From the NCBI GenBank assembly GCA_019671005.1, contig CM033714.1, forward strand, positions 81,769,909 through 81,833,908: 64,000 nucleotides of DNA. The letters run 5' to 3'. The notes below the pieces were generated by a model. That model was not told where the DNA came from and did no database searches. It saw only the letters and a list, made by a program, of their open reading frames with translations. Source of the DNA: Hibiscus mutabilis. Taxonomy: Eukaryota > Streptophyta > Magnoliopsida > Malvales > Malvaceae. The position numbers were made by a program, and so were the translations under genes. Of this stretch, positions 23,251-35,809 are shown one piece after another; the first letter of the stretch is position 1, and each line of letters starts with the position of its first letter.

Positions 23251-25086
23251 TTAAGAAAGCAATGATTCTGCAATATCTTTCTTTTCATCCTCACAAAATG
23301 GATGTTCCTTCTCGATTTCGTATTCTCCATTGTCTTCAAGTAGCTTCCATGGAGATAAACTATAATTTTTAGTCCCTTTTTTGGATGGAAATCTCTCCTT
23401 AAATTCCCAGAAACAATCTTCTTCTTCTTCATCGTTTTGATGGAAATATAGTTGAGATCCGAATCTTCCGTTGTTGTTGAAACTTTCATCATTTGAAGAT
23501 GAAATCTGGTTGAAGCTCCCGAAACCTTTGATCCCAATCGTTAGTTTTCGAGCTCTTGATCTTTCTTCTTTGAGAAATGATTCATTTTCGAGTAGTTTCA
23601 AGATTTTCTCTGATAATTTTCTCACACTCAATCCCCAGTTGAACCTGCAGACAAAAGATTTTTTGTCATGAAATCAACGAGATATTATAAAAGTCTTGAT
23701 ACTTATAACAGTCTAAAGTATACTTATTTTCTCACTTTAATAATTAAACTAGTATTTGGTTCCGGTTTACTAAAAAACTACAACGTTAGAATACAATGGA
23801 CAATAATAGTCAATAATAACATGACACGTAACAAATTTGAGTTTAGGTCAAATTTTGTAGAGGATAAAGTAGCGCTGGACATGTTCAAGTTTAAGGTAAA
23901 AATATTCGTTATGACCCGATATAATTGTATAATTTTATGCTCAAAATTTAAGGATAATTGATATAATGCTTTTATCTTTATATTTTTTTTATTATTTCTC
24001 AATTTTTTTCTAATAGAAATAAGATAATTATTATAATATCCTCTATATATTTTTTCAATTATCTCCCTAATTTGTTGAATAAAAATAAGAATTTTTTTAT
24101 TTGTGTCGGATCAAGCCATATTTTTACCCTAAAATTCAAATTGGGTGAAGCATCACTCACCAAACATCAAGTCAGATTGGATGTATGTCGATCAAAACTC
24201 CGACCCAACTCATGACCATCCCTTTGTGTTATTAGTGGTTGGTATTACCGCCTATTTTATTTAATCTCTTGTTTTTTCAAACAAATCGGGATAGAATGAT
24301 ATTTTAAGTACTCAAATAGATAAAAAAAAAAATCTAAACAACGATATAATTCAAGGATTAAACCTAAATTAAATTGCCAACCTTTTGTCGTCAATGAATT
24401 GAAATTTTGCCATTTGTTTGATGGAATGTTTATCACGTTGAAACTCCTCAGCAACCCTTAAAGGGCCATGCGTTAACAGATGATCCAATAATACTAAAGC
24501 ATTGTAGGATTCACGCCACTTCCTCGTATCAAACTTTGACAGCCTGAAACAAATCGAAACCAATATTATATATCTGTTGTTTTTGTTTCTGATATTAGAG
24601 TTCATTGTTTAAAGGTAACAGAGAATTGATTACAGATATTGAGATTCCGAATTTTTAAACTTATCAGATACCATCGGTCGAAGATAAAATCAATCGGATT
24701 AAACACGAGTTCGAAAATTAATAACCTCCTGTGTAGAATCTCAACAATTCTCCAATAATCATCAACTTCAAAGGCAGCCTTTGATATTACAGCCATTTTA
24801 CATGCACTCGGTGATAGCATGTTTCCATCTGTGGCTTCCTCGGTTAATCTTCGGACACACCTCGAAACAAAGGAAAAACAAAGAGGGAAGCGTCGGATCA
24901 TATGAATTATAATCTAAGATGTTGAAGAACATGCAAAGAAAAACAATTATTAAAAGAAGAAGAAGAAGAAGCAGCTTACAATTGAACTGGTGTCACATCT
25001 GTTAAGGCCAATCTAGCAGTTTTGATCTTTTCTCTGAAGAAAAACGAAGCTTGTTTCTTGAATTCTTGCATAACAAGACTACCCAT
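23251..25086 (-). CDS. ENTH-domain protein (small epsin-like)
   Basis: Probably a membrane-traffic adaptor that binds phosphoinositides at clathrin-coated or related membranes. I assembled four exons: 24980-25086, 24726-24848, 24382-24543 and 23251-23644. Each junction is GT-AG and each leaves phase 2, giving 261 residues with no lesion. Exon 1 encodes MGSLVMQEFKKQASFFFREK. The ENTH fold then covers about residues 15-150, with LTEEATDGN, AFEVDDYWRIVEILHRR, FDTRKWRESYNALVLLDHLL and FNWGLSVRKLSEKI. Plant proteins annotated as ENTH/ANTH/VHS superfamily match this pattern closely. The acidic tail (NDEEEEDCFW) has no obvious NPF or DPW motifs, so clathrin/EH binding is not shown. It is convergent with the UGT gene. 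Confidence 0.9.
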
Positions 25087-25130
25087 TTTTTTTTGTTTTT
25101 GTTTTATATATCAAGTATATCCTTAGCTAA

Positions 25131-25150
25131 GCATATATATATATATATAT
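25131..25150. repeat. (AT)n microsatellite
   Basis: A pure alternating AT run just upstream of the ENTH start codon, in its likely promoter or 5' UTR. Confidence 0.85.
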
Positions 25151-26394
25151 AACAACTCCATTACCATAAAAAAAACAGTTGAGTCACCAACCACTCTCTT
25201 AAAAGTTGGTTTGCATATGTAATGATATGATATATTATATTGGTGTTTTTTTTGTAAAATCGAATTATTACGGTCAAAAATATTTTTATAGCATATTTGA
25301 GAACAAAAATTATAAATTACGGTATATGACGGTCTTTTAATCTCGTCTATAAATTCAAAAAATTTCATTATTACCGTATGAATACGAACTCGAATGTAAT
25401 TTTAAATGAAGTTAACTTGTTTTAGGTTTGAACTAACAAGTTTGGATATTTTGCAAGTTCTAAATTAGCTAGAGATGCAATGGAATGTGGCGGACAATGA
25501 AAAATTTTGGCAGGCAAATTTGGGTAGGGATGAATTTTGCGAATGGAAAAGTCAGTTTTGAGAGAATCTTGTTCTGATTTAAAAATTGACTCGACTTAAC
25601 TCAATTTTAGATGTAGTTAAGGCTAATATAATTATCGGATATGGCAAGTCTCAAACCAAAACAAAAATCCTTGTGTTTTTTTAAATGAAAATAACTTTGG
25701 GCTTTTTTCTAAATTTCAAAATTAGCTAGAAATGCAATGGAATGTGGTGACAATAGGAGAAGAATGGTAGGCAAATTTGATTAAGTCGGTATTTGTTCTT
25801 GACCAAGAAATTGCAGCAAATGTTCTTTCCAAGTGCTTTCTTCACTGATTTTTTTCCTACATGGATGTTAAAATAATTAATTAAACACCTAATTACCTAA
25901 TTATTTTAACTTTTATTTAAATATCGTTCATATATACAGTATTATATTATATGAAAAATGCAGTTACACTGATGTAAACTTAATTAACATAGTTTATATT
26001 TTATACATATATAATTCACTTATATTTATTTGATTAGATCATTATATTTACATTTTGTTCACATAAATCATATAAAATTTAAATAAATTAGAAATGTATA
26101 CCTATTATATACTACATTCCGTACATAGAAATGGTTATAGAAAATAAAATAAAATAAGACAGATCGAAACCAAAACCAGAATCTCCATCATTGTCAAATG
26201 AAATCAATTAGCATATTTTGGTTTTTTTAAGTTTAACCACTTTTACAATGACAAAGAAAAAACAATTATAATATTTTTCAAAAAAAATTAATTCAATAAA
26301 TTTAACTATTTATATTTAAAAATCAATAATGATATATTATTATTTTTAGAGAAAAATGTCATGTCAATTTTAGACCTAAAATATAGACCTTCTT
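25151..26394. other. Gene-free intergenic DNA
   Basis: No gene. A direct repeat of the type TAGCTAGA(G/A)ATGCAATGGAATGTGG occurs at about 25467 and 25722, so part of the stretch has been duplicated. Confidence 0.5.
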
Positions 26395-27470
26395 AAGCAT
26401 TTGCTGATCCTTTTTAATTAGTTATTTTTGTGCTGATTTTTAAAGATTAAATAGTTGTTTTTAGGGTGTTTTGGTGTCTTTTTAAACTATAAAAAGAGGT
26501 TGTATATTCTCTTGTAATGACAACTTGAATTATTTTCTTCTTAAATACATATGTTTTTAGAATATATTTTTGCAAGTGTTGATATTTGTGCTTTTGAAGT
26601 TATTTTTAACACGTTCTCCTTTTAGTTTTCGTAGTGAATTTCATCTTCACACTCCGGGTTACCAAGACTATCGCATCTTGGAAAGTCGGTTAAAACCTAT
26701 AACGGAGATTGTTTGATCAGTTGCGTTCAAGAGAGTTTTTATGACACAACACCAAATCCACGACATCTTCATCATCCAAATCAATAATGATATATATGCA
26801 ACTTTAGTTTTGATTCAATTGTACACATGACATTAAATTTTAAAAATGTAAATCTAATTACACACATTTTAAAAATGCTTTTAAATATATAAATACCTTT
26901 GATTTAAATTTAATTGTATACGTTTTAAAAATAAATACATGTTAATATGAGAAAAGAGGTATTGTACAACAGAAAGATTAAAATAAATCAATTAAAATAA
27001 TTTCTTTTACTTGACGAGGTAAAATGAATGTTGAAAACTCAACAAGGTAGAAAAGAAGATAATGGTGTGAATGAATCTTGTTGTTTAAATGATTAAGATG
27101 GCATGAATTTGGTGTTGTGTCCTTAGAACATTCTTGATCACGATTGATCAAGCAACTTTTGTTATAAACTCTAACTGACCTTTCAAAACGCGTTTGTTTT
27201 GGCAACTCAAAGTGTGAAGATGAAATTCAACACGAAAATTAAGAAAACAGCATATTAAAGAACAGCTTCGAAAGCACAAGTATCAACTCTTGTAAAAATA
27301 TACTCTAAAAGCATATATTCAAGAAGAAAATGATTCAAATTTTCATTACAAAAGATTAGACTACCTGTTTTTATAGTCTAAAAAGACACTAAAATACTCT
27401 AAGAAATAATTATTTAATCCTTAAAAATCAACACAAAAATAGCTAATTAAAAGGGAACCGTATATATTTA
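26395..27470. repeat. Inverted pair of about 380-bp LTR-like sequences
   Basis: The left arm (about 26395-26770) and the reverse complement of the right arm (about 27080-27465) align along their length. Both contain TTTTTAATTAG(T/C)TATTTTTGTG, GTGTCTTTTTA(A/G)ACTATAAAAA, TTTCATCTTCACACT and ACACAACACCAAAT. The ACTATAAAAA block followed by CTTTTGTAATG looks like the TATA and polyadenylation part of a Copia-type LTR. This suggests two inverted solo LTRs or a foldback element. The arms have diverged, so the event is old. Confidence 0.6.
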
Positions 27471-29514
27471 AGAAAATCTAAATTTAAGCACATGGAAAGC
27501 TTATCAAGAGGACACTCCTAAAATCAGCACATAAAGCTTAATATTCCAGCTTTAAATTATTTAATATATAGTCTATTTGGGCCTCAAATAAGGCTATCTG
27601 GACCAACAATTTGATTTTTTGTGACCCATGTATTTTTGATTTTTTTTGATTCGTCGTGAAGGTTTGCAGACCCTAAAATCATGTCTATTTGTCATGTTCA
27701 TTAATTATCCCTCATATACATCCAATAAGATACTAATTTTTATTAGTATTAAAAGTATTATTTTATGGGACAAAACTACTAAGAGGACGTGAATGTTTGT
27801 GTTCCTATTTTTTTATGATAATTTTAGTGTCTACTAATTTGAGTACTTCATAAATTAATTATGACCTTCCTCAGATTTTGGATTAAATATTTATTAAGTC
27901 TGTATTAATTTTGAAATTACGCAATTATATTTTCATTATTTAATTCTAATTTTAATAGCAATTTTGGACATATATGAGATGAGCGACCATATACGGTCTC
28001 CAAAAAAAGAAGGCCTCAAATGAGTTGAATTAGATGTTTATAGAAAACAATAAAATATTTTAGTCTAATAAATTACAAGAAAAAAGAAATAAAATGAACT
28101 TTAAGAGGACCCGTAATATATTTTTTTATCAAAATAAAAATATTTTTTAAAATATATATATATATCTATCTTTAAATTTATAAATTAAAATGTCTCGTTT
28201 TAATAAACTGCACAAAGCCATATAACTGCCTAACTCTATTTCGGGTTATTTTACTATTTATTTATTTATATGACATGCAAATTAATGTGTGTTGATGTCA
28301 TTAGTGGTCTATATAATGATTTGGATTCACATTTACTTTTTAACCTTAAATAGTTAAATATTTAATTAAAATGTATATGGTAAGTGTGCGAAGAAAAACA
28401 TGGAAAATGGAGGCAAAATAAGTGATAAGTTCATAATTAATGCTGGCCGGAGAATCCAGCGCAAAAATCACACTGAATTCAATATATCCATATTTGGACA
28501 ACAACCGCAAGTTTTCTTTGCTTTTGTACCCCTGATATATTGATTAATTTCAATACCAACCCTTTAAATAATGCATATTATTACTCAAATCCAATGCTTC
28601 AAAAGTGTTTTCTTTTAAGTCCACCTATACTCCTTTTTAAAGGTTATTTTACATATATAATATATAAAAAAGAAATTATTGTATATAGAATTAGTTCCAT
28701 AAAATACATTGAAAATGATTAATAAAGTTTTTAATGTAAATAATTTAATAAATAATATTAAAACATATATTCATTAGTGAAACCCGAATTTATAAATAAA
28801 AAACTCAGCTTTTGTGAATTTTATTGATTTTTTTATATTTTAAATAAGAATAAAAGCTTAATAAACACGATCCACGCATAATTACAATTATTATTATTTT
28901 ATATAACCGCCGATATTTGATCCATTGACCAACTAATCATATTTAAAAAAAAGAAACAATTGCTTTAGTGATAGTAAATACTTGAAACTTCCATGTTCAC
29001 TAATTAAACATGTTAAGGAATATTAACTTAAAAATTAACTTGTTTGATCACGAGTTAATTAGTTATCAATTATGTATTTTCCTAGTTTCTCGATGTTTAA
29101 GCTAAAAAAGATCTAAAATCACGAATACGTGCTCATAAAAGCGAGTGAGATGAGTGAAATGACACGCTCGACATGCATTTTTCATACGGAGTACGTAAAG
29201 CTATTCATGCGCTTTTATTTTCAAAATAATAGTATGGCGAAGTTATTAATCCTAAATAAGGTTTTTTTTAAATAATCATGCTTATTTATCTAAATAAAAA
29301 TATGCTCAATCAATTATACATTTATGTCCAAGGGCAAAATTGAAAATAACTTAAATACCGCTAGGGACTAATGTAAAAAGGAGAAAATTAGAGGCAAAAT
29401 GGCAAAATCCTAGAAAAATTTACCAACCCTCGTCTATATATGTGAGAAATGAAGAACGTTAAAAAAGAACAAGTAAAGCGATAGAGCAATCTGTTTTGCA
29501 GGTTTAGCGCAGTC
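27471..29514. other. Gene-free intergenic DNA
   Basis: No gene is supported. It is very A/T-rich. The last 100 bp before 29515 is the likely promoter and 5' UTR of the MBD-like gene. Confidence 0.5.
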
Positions 29515-30224
29515 ATGAGGTATGAGAAGGTGGAGCTGATCAGCCCTCCCGGGTCGAGCAAGACGACGGCACCGCCGCCTGTTAAGCTGTCTCCGGCGGC
29601 GCAAGCCACCTTGAAGGTGGTGAAAGATCAACAGACTAAGAGAAGGGCTCGTAGGAAGACTCCAGGTGTTACCGTCCGTCACTATGACAAGACCTTTGCT
29701 GGCTACGACTGGCTGATGCAGGGCTGGTTAGCTGAGGAGCGTTTTGTTCCGACCGGCCGTGGGGGCACCGGCAGGATCTATAAGGTATATAAAACCATTG
29801 AATCCTTGATCTTACATACATATATCCATACATGCATTCTATCTTGTATGCATATAATTTTATTTTTTTGCCATGTTGATTCTAAGATTTTAATCCGAAA
29901 TCTTGAAGATGAAGTTGTAAATGTTGATTTTTGTTATTTCGATTTTTCATTTTTTTTGGTTTTAACGAATATCGAGATATAAAGACATCTCTTTCATATT
30001 TACACAAAAATTTTAATAAAAAATCAAGAATAGCTATAGTGAATATATATATATTTATATTCGATACTCACTCTAAATCGGAAATTTTAAACTCCAAAAC
30101 AATGATAACGTTGACGGTGATTTTGATGCAGTATTATTATGATCCAACCGGGATGATGTACTACACCAAACGTGATGCGATGTATGCATGGGAGAGAATC
30201 AACAATATCATTTACATTGATTAA
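29515..30224 (+). CDS. Small MBD-like DNA-binding domain protein
   Basis: Function not established. There are two exons, 29515-29784 and 30132-30224, both phase 0 (TATAAG|GTATAT ... TTGATGCAG), giving 120 residues. The N-terminal half is basic and proline-rich (VVKDQQTKRRARRKTPG) and suits nuclear or nucleic-acid contact. The C-terminal half (about residues 65-115), with WLAEERFVPTGRGGTG, YYYDPTGMMYYTKRDAMYAWE, resembles the methyl-CpG-binding domain fold, where a W...EER strand is followed by YYYDP and a helix. Whether it binds methylated DNA is unknown. I chose the ATG that opens the first exon. Exon 1 is unusually GC-rich for the window, probably codon bias of the gene. Confidence 0.75.
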
Positions 30225-30229
30225 ATCAA

Positions 30230-30341
30230 AGGTGAAAGTACCATGGAATTCAACCAGAAAACAGAAATCTCAATTTTTTTCATAATTTTTAAATTCTTTT
30301 TATCTAAATAATAATGGGTTTTTTATTTATTAAATTGCAGG
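30230..30341 (+). other. Possible 3' UTR intron of the MBD-like gene
   Basis: Just after the stop, CAAAG|GTGAAAGT and TTAAATTGCAG|GTTTAT form a plausible 112-bp GT-AG intron. If used it lies more than 5 bp downstream of the stop and is unlikely to trigger decay. Confidence 0.4.
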
Positions 30342-30424
30342 TTTATCTAATCTATGAAAACAGCTCAGAGTTATGAAGACGTTGAAACCCAGCAAGAGTT
30401 GGAAGACTATTTCTTGAATAAATT

Positions 30425-31504
30425 ATAGTTTTTTTTTAACTCTTTGTAACTTTGGGAATATGGTGGAAAACTAAATAAATATAATGAATAAATTAAATAA
30501 GACATTTCAGCTTTAAATTCAATGTGTCTTTTGAATATATCTCTCTCAATCTTTTATAATTATATTTTATTAAGTAATTATTCAAATTGAACTAAATGGA
30601 TTCGAACTATTATAATTTTGTTTGAAGTTTAATTTATACAAGTTAAATTAAATAATTATGTTCTATCTTTTTTTAAAGGAATTAAGGTTTCGTTAAAAAT
30701 TTTCTCTAGACTTAATAGGGGAAAAGAGTGCCCGAATTTATTGAAGAAGCACAAAATGTATTCGAAATACATAAATACAAATACGAAACCAGAAACACAC
30801 TATCCCTGATCTTGCAATACATAAACGAGTACACCCCTGAGTTCCCATTTCCGTTCGATCTTTAGATAATTTTATTGAATATCTGGTATGCTTTCGTATA
30901 GCATCTGTATATTTTTTAGTCATTTTGTATCGTACGGTCAAACCCAATTTGAAGTCAAAGTAAAAATAATAAACAAATACAGCACGTGGAAATAAATAAC
31001 ATTAGATAACTCCAAGCAAAATCTTTGTCGTCTCCTGTCTCAGTTTCGAATTATCCTTTCAGGTAATCATTTGTTTTCTTCAAATTCGGAAATTATAACC
31101 CTTTTCCCTTCAATTTCAGATTTGGGTTCGTTTTGTTTAGCAATTTATGGTTTTTTATTATATAATTTTTTCAGAGTATAGTTGTTGTTCAACCCGGTCA
31201 ATGCTCGTATACAAATTTCTATTCTTTTGTTTTCTCAGCAACCAAACACAAAGTCTGAGCTTTTCTTTTTAATTCTACTATTTGATTTTTTTTTCTGGGC
31301 ATTTTTTATGGATTTATATATAAAGATGATAATAAGCAAATTATGAATCTTTCATACATTGAAGCTTTTATTTGTGCTTGGATTATCATAAAATGAGGAA
31401 ATAACAAGGATTTAGTGTAGTTTGATGGGTGAATTTTATATTCTTCTTTGAAAAATGAAATATATGAGAATTGTGGAATTTTCTTTTTGAAGGGTCTTTT
31501 TGTG
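30425..31504. other. Intergenic DNA and 5' region of SCL30
   Basis: No separate gene. From about 31020 the sequence becomes pyrimidine-rich (TCTCCTGTCTCAGTTTCG), the likely SCL30 5' UTR, with a possible 5' UTR intron starting at TTTCAG|GTAATC near 31062. Confidence 0.45.
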
Positions 31505-34340
31505 ATGAAGAGGTACAGTCCTCAATACTACAGTCCTCCTAGGAGAGGCTATGGAGGCCGAGAAAGGAGTCCTCCGAGGAGGGGATATGGCTGTGGCTGC
31601 GGCGGTGGCAGAGGGTATGGTAGAAGGAGGGAGCAGAATAGTGGAAGCCTTTTAGTTAGAAACATTCCTTTGGATTGTAGGTAAAATCTTTCATCATAAC
31701 AAACCCCTTTTCTGTTTTTAATTGTTGGTTAAATGAATTGCTTGATTACTGTTTGCAGACGGAAGAACTTCGGATTCCGTTTGAGAGGTTCGGACTTGCT
31801 CGAGATGTGTATATTCCGAAAGATTACTATACAGGGTTTGTAATTTCATCCTTCAAATAATTTTGTTCAATCATGCATTGTTTGCAATGGATCTAAATGG
31901 AAGTTCATTCTTTGTAGTTTATGATTGTTTAAGGCGTCTTAAGTTATGTTCAGTTTAGTTTTATTCGGATTAAGCAAGAGTTTCGTGTGCTTCTTTTGTC
32001 GAAGCCCGAGCTTGTTGGTTTGGAAATTTTGTTATTCAACTCACTGCCACAATTGGTGTAACATTCGTATGGGGCAAATAATTGTTACATGATATGATCA
32101 TATGTTTACTCTTTATATAGGATGAGAAATTTCATAAACCTACCACAAACCGAGTTGTGCTTTTCTTCTTCTTCCACCATTACTGATCATTGCACAGCAA
32201 GCTTTTAGAATCAGGAAACAGGGGTTCAAACCGGTGGTTTTATGAACTTCCACAGTTCTTCGTATTGTCATCTTAGATCTTTAGTCATCGTATGCTTCCT
32301 TTGAACTGCTTTTTGTGCCATTTCTTAACACGGGTCAAGTGAGTCCAACACGGCTGAGATTGTGATTCAATTTTTATATAGGATGAGAAATTGCATATGC
32401 CTGCCATAAAGTAGATCGTCTTTTTCTTTATCTTAGGCCATTACTAGTTATTAGACAGCAAGCTTTAGACATTTCTTAAAACTACCATAGGTTATCAGCT
32501 GCTTTATTTTATGTATTCTCATCTAAGATCTTTAGTCATTGTATGTCAGTACATGTAAATGAAGTTAACTCCTTTGAATTGCATTTCGTGCTATTTTTAA
32601 GACATTTTTTTTTCATTTTAAGAAGTGAATTCAATTTTGAACTGGTTTATCAGGGGGTAATTGGTTTGAAGTAAAAAACAAGCCAAAGCCCCACGTTTGA
32701 TGAAACCGAGGATTTTACGGTAATGATCATATGGAGAATGTTCCTTTATGAAGCAAAACTGTATAATTACACAATCGAATAGAGGTTTAATGAGGAAGAA
32801 GATTGATATCTGAGACCCAACCAATTGAAGGCTACTTGAAGAGATATTTAGTTTGAGGGAAATTGTTGATATCAAGTGCTTCTTATATTTACAAGCATGT
32901 GAAGATTTTTCGACTCACTTGCTCCTTTTGAAGTTGCCTTTGGTATTGAATATTAAGAGAAAAGGTCTGCCACTAGCCCGTTCTTATGTAAATTCTGACC
33001 ACATATGTTGTGCTTCGGAGTCGTATTTAGATATGTAAAGTATACAAAGTAATGCCATTGTAGTGGTGACATAGTATTCTAGTTTCAACATCCCCGTCCC
33101 TTTTTTTCGTTAACTCACATGCTGAAGTGAAGGCTCGCTGTATACTTTCCGCAGGGCTCCACGAGGGTTTGCATTTGTGCAGTTTGTGGATGCATATGAT
33201 GCTGCTGAAGCTCAGTGGCGCATGAATGGTAAGATATTTGGCGGGAGAGAGATATCCGTCGTCATTGCTGCAGAGAATAGGAAAAGGCCCAAGGAGATGA
33301 TGCATAAAGCAAGGCCAAAGTAATCCCTCTCTCACGCATTTGGTTTCATGTTATCTTACTTGTATTTACTTGGAGATTAATATGGCATGTAATCCTTCAG
33401 AGGACCATCGAGTTATGGGGGACGATCATCTTATTATGGTATGTTATTCCGTACATTACAATCTTTTTCATAGCTTATTACTGTTTACGGTTTTCCTCTT
33501 GTCCTCGTTCTTAACAATATAATGTCTTATCTTATCCTATGGTTCGTAGCAAGCCCAAGTGTGGTGAACCGGGTAGTCTGCTTTGGATCTGGACAAATTA
33601 TCATTCATTTATTTTTCCATTCTGTGATAGTAAATAAATTTGTTGCAATTCCTCATTTGATGCGACAGGGTGTTCCCTCTCTCGTTCAATATCTCCGATG
33701 CGCTCTCCTCACCGTTCCTTGGGTTCTAGAGTCCGTTATCGTTCAAGGTAAGCCGTCAAATTGCCATCATATACTCGAGTGTTGGCGAATAATTAATGGT
33801 TAGGTATTGGTTTCGTCAGGTCATACTCCCCTGTTACAAGACGACAAGGAAACTATTCTGTTTCACCGGATAGAAGGCACGGAGACCATCCAAGATCTTC
33901 GAGAGGTCCTCTACAAGATTATGGTGGTGATTACAGTCGCAGATCATATTCTCCTGGATATGAAAATGCCGGTAGAAATGGATACGGCGAGTAAGTCGCA
34001 TCCTATTTTCATCATTTCAACTTCCATAGTTCCGTGTTCTATCTCAACCCGTATATGCATTCATTTTGAGTTTGCTGTTATAAATAAATGACCAGAGTAA
34101 CGTTCATTATGTCAACAACTACGGTAAACGCAATGCGACCAACAATACGTTTGAGACCGCGATTCAGAACCCTTGCTGAACACTAAACGATTCTATCTTT
34201 TGACCACTTGTAGGAAGCCTGCATACGAGTTTGAGGAAGCACCACAGGCTGCACAGATGCCACCACCACCCGGTAGAGCATCAAGGTCGCCCCCTGGGTC
34301 CCGGTCTAGGTTGGCCGACCAGTCACCAAGGCGTGCGTAG
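31505..34340 (+). CDS. SCL30: SR splicing factor SCL30, with a 1-nt frameshift in exon 2
   Basis: Encodes a nuclear serine/arginine-rich protein that binds pre-mRNA and helps choose splice sites. Seven exons: 31505-31680, 31759-31835, 33155-33319, 33401-33438, 33669-33747, 33820-33990 and 34214-34340. The N-terminus MKRYSPQYYSPPRRGYGG and the single RRM match SCL30 best: RNP2-like LLVRNI in exon 1 and RNP1 RGFAFVQF in exon 3. Exons 4-7 give an RS-type tail rich in SP/RS pairs. All exon phases agree except exon 2: it reads ACGGAAGAACTTCGG where the family has CCGGAAGAA, so one base is missing at about 31760. As written, the frame runs into a TGA in exon 3 and loses most of the RRM. With that base the protein would be 277 residues. 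Because the other six exons are perfect, the lesion is either very recent or an assembly error. Confidence 0.88.
32110..32600 (+). repeat. Diverged tandem duplication inside SCL30 intron 2
   Basis: TATATAGGATGAGAAATT occurs at about 32116 and 32377, and AGATCTTTAGTCAT(C/T)GTATG at about 32275 and 32526. The period is about 250-260 bp. The copies differ at many sites. The 1.3-kb host intron is the longest of the gene. Confidence 0.75.
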
Positions 34341-35809
34341 CTGATGAAGCAGTCGATGGCAGTAGGGGGATTAACCTTCTGGTTTTAATATGGCAGTAGG
34401 GGGGTTTAAGGGTTTTGTGTTTTGTTAGTGGACAAGGGATTGACAAAATATCACCTCATAAAGGCTGCTTTATTAAAAGTTACTATTATATCTTAATTTT
34501 TTTAACAAAACAATTATATTTTAATCAAACAACTTCATGTGATTATTATTATTATTATTAACTATTAAATTTAGAAATTGTATCTAAAAAAACAATTATA
34601 TCTTAATCAAAATATCACCTCGAGGTTAAAATGTTTTTAAATTTTGGTAGCTTTCCTCAAAGGAGCTAGCTAACTTTTAGAGCAGATACAGAAGCCACCA
34701 ACATTTTATTGTATCTAAAAAAACATTTTATATATTTGGTAAAAATTATAAAAATAGTAACACATCACTAATTCATATAATATATTTTTTGAAATATTTA
34801 TTTTTAAATTAGATTTGATGTATTTAACGACTTATAAATTCAAGAATAAGTTTACAACTCATGGAAAATATAAATAATTATATTTTTTTGATGGTTTTTA
34901 ATTTTATTGATGATTTTTCAACAAAACTACATGATATAGTATTTCATAATTAAAAATTATGCACTACAAAAATTATCTTTTACCGATTGAATGATTATTT
35001 TGTTCTATTCGTCTTTTTAATGTTTCAATTAAAAAACCACTTTATTTTTTAATGTTTCAATTTTAGTCAAATAATTTTCTCTAAATAAAAACAGTTAGAT
35101 AATTAACAACTAACATTTTTTTTATGACATGACACTGCTTAATTGCTTATGTATATTATCATGTAAATAAATATTTTTATTTAATAAATTAATAGTATCC
35201 AATAAAATGATGAAACGTGTAATCATCTTATCGGTAAAAAACATAAGAATTACATGTGAGAAACTTAAAACTATGCACTCTTCAAAGAAATGTCCAAACA
35301 GTCAACAACAACACCAAGCTGAAAAGAATAGCTTTTTAACAAAATTAATATTTAAGTTAAATTATAATTGAAATCAATTATTTTATATTAATAAAAATAT
35401 ATCCAGTTCATGGATAAGTTTAAATCAGACCAAAGAAACCATCCGGTTCATGGATAAGTTTAAATCGAACTAACCCCCCAAAACGATGTATGTATCCAGC
35501 GAATCCATGAATGTGTTTACTGTTCATGGACTTCACGTCTTCAATTTTTATTATAACTTTCCAGTTTTCCTCACAATTAAATAAACTCATGTGATGGCCA
35601 TGCACTCTCAAGTACAGCTCACCGCCCCCCAATCACACCACCTCCGCTTCTTCCACCGCACAACCCCCCCACATTTTCCCTCCAAAATTTTCGCTTCAAT
35701 TAATGCCGTCCGTCACCTCCCAAATTCAACCTATTTCTATTTAGGCTTTTAATTTTTTTTTCGTTGCTGAATTTGCGAGCTGAGGAAATCTGAGTTTGTT
35801 CCCAAGACG
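34341..35809. other. Intergenic DNA between SCL30 and the MIP1/DUF547 gene
   Basis: No gene. A short direct repeat, GGTTCATGGATAAGTTTAAA-like, occurs at about 35404 and 35444. GC rises after 35600 in the probable 5' UTR of the next gene. A/T-rich elsewhere. Confidence 0.5.
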
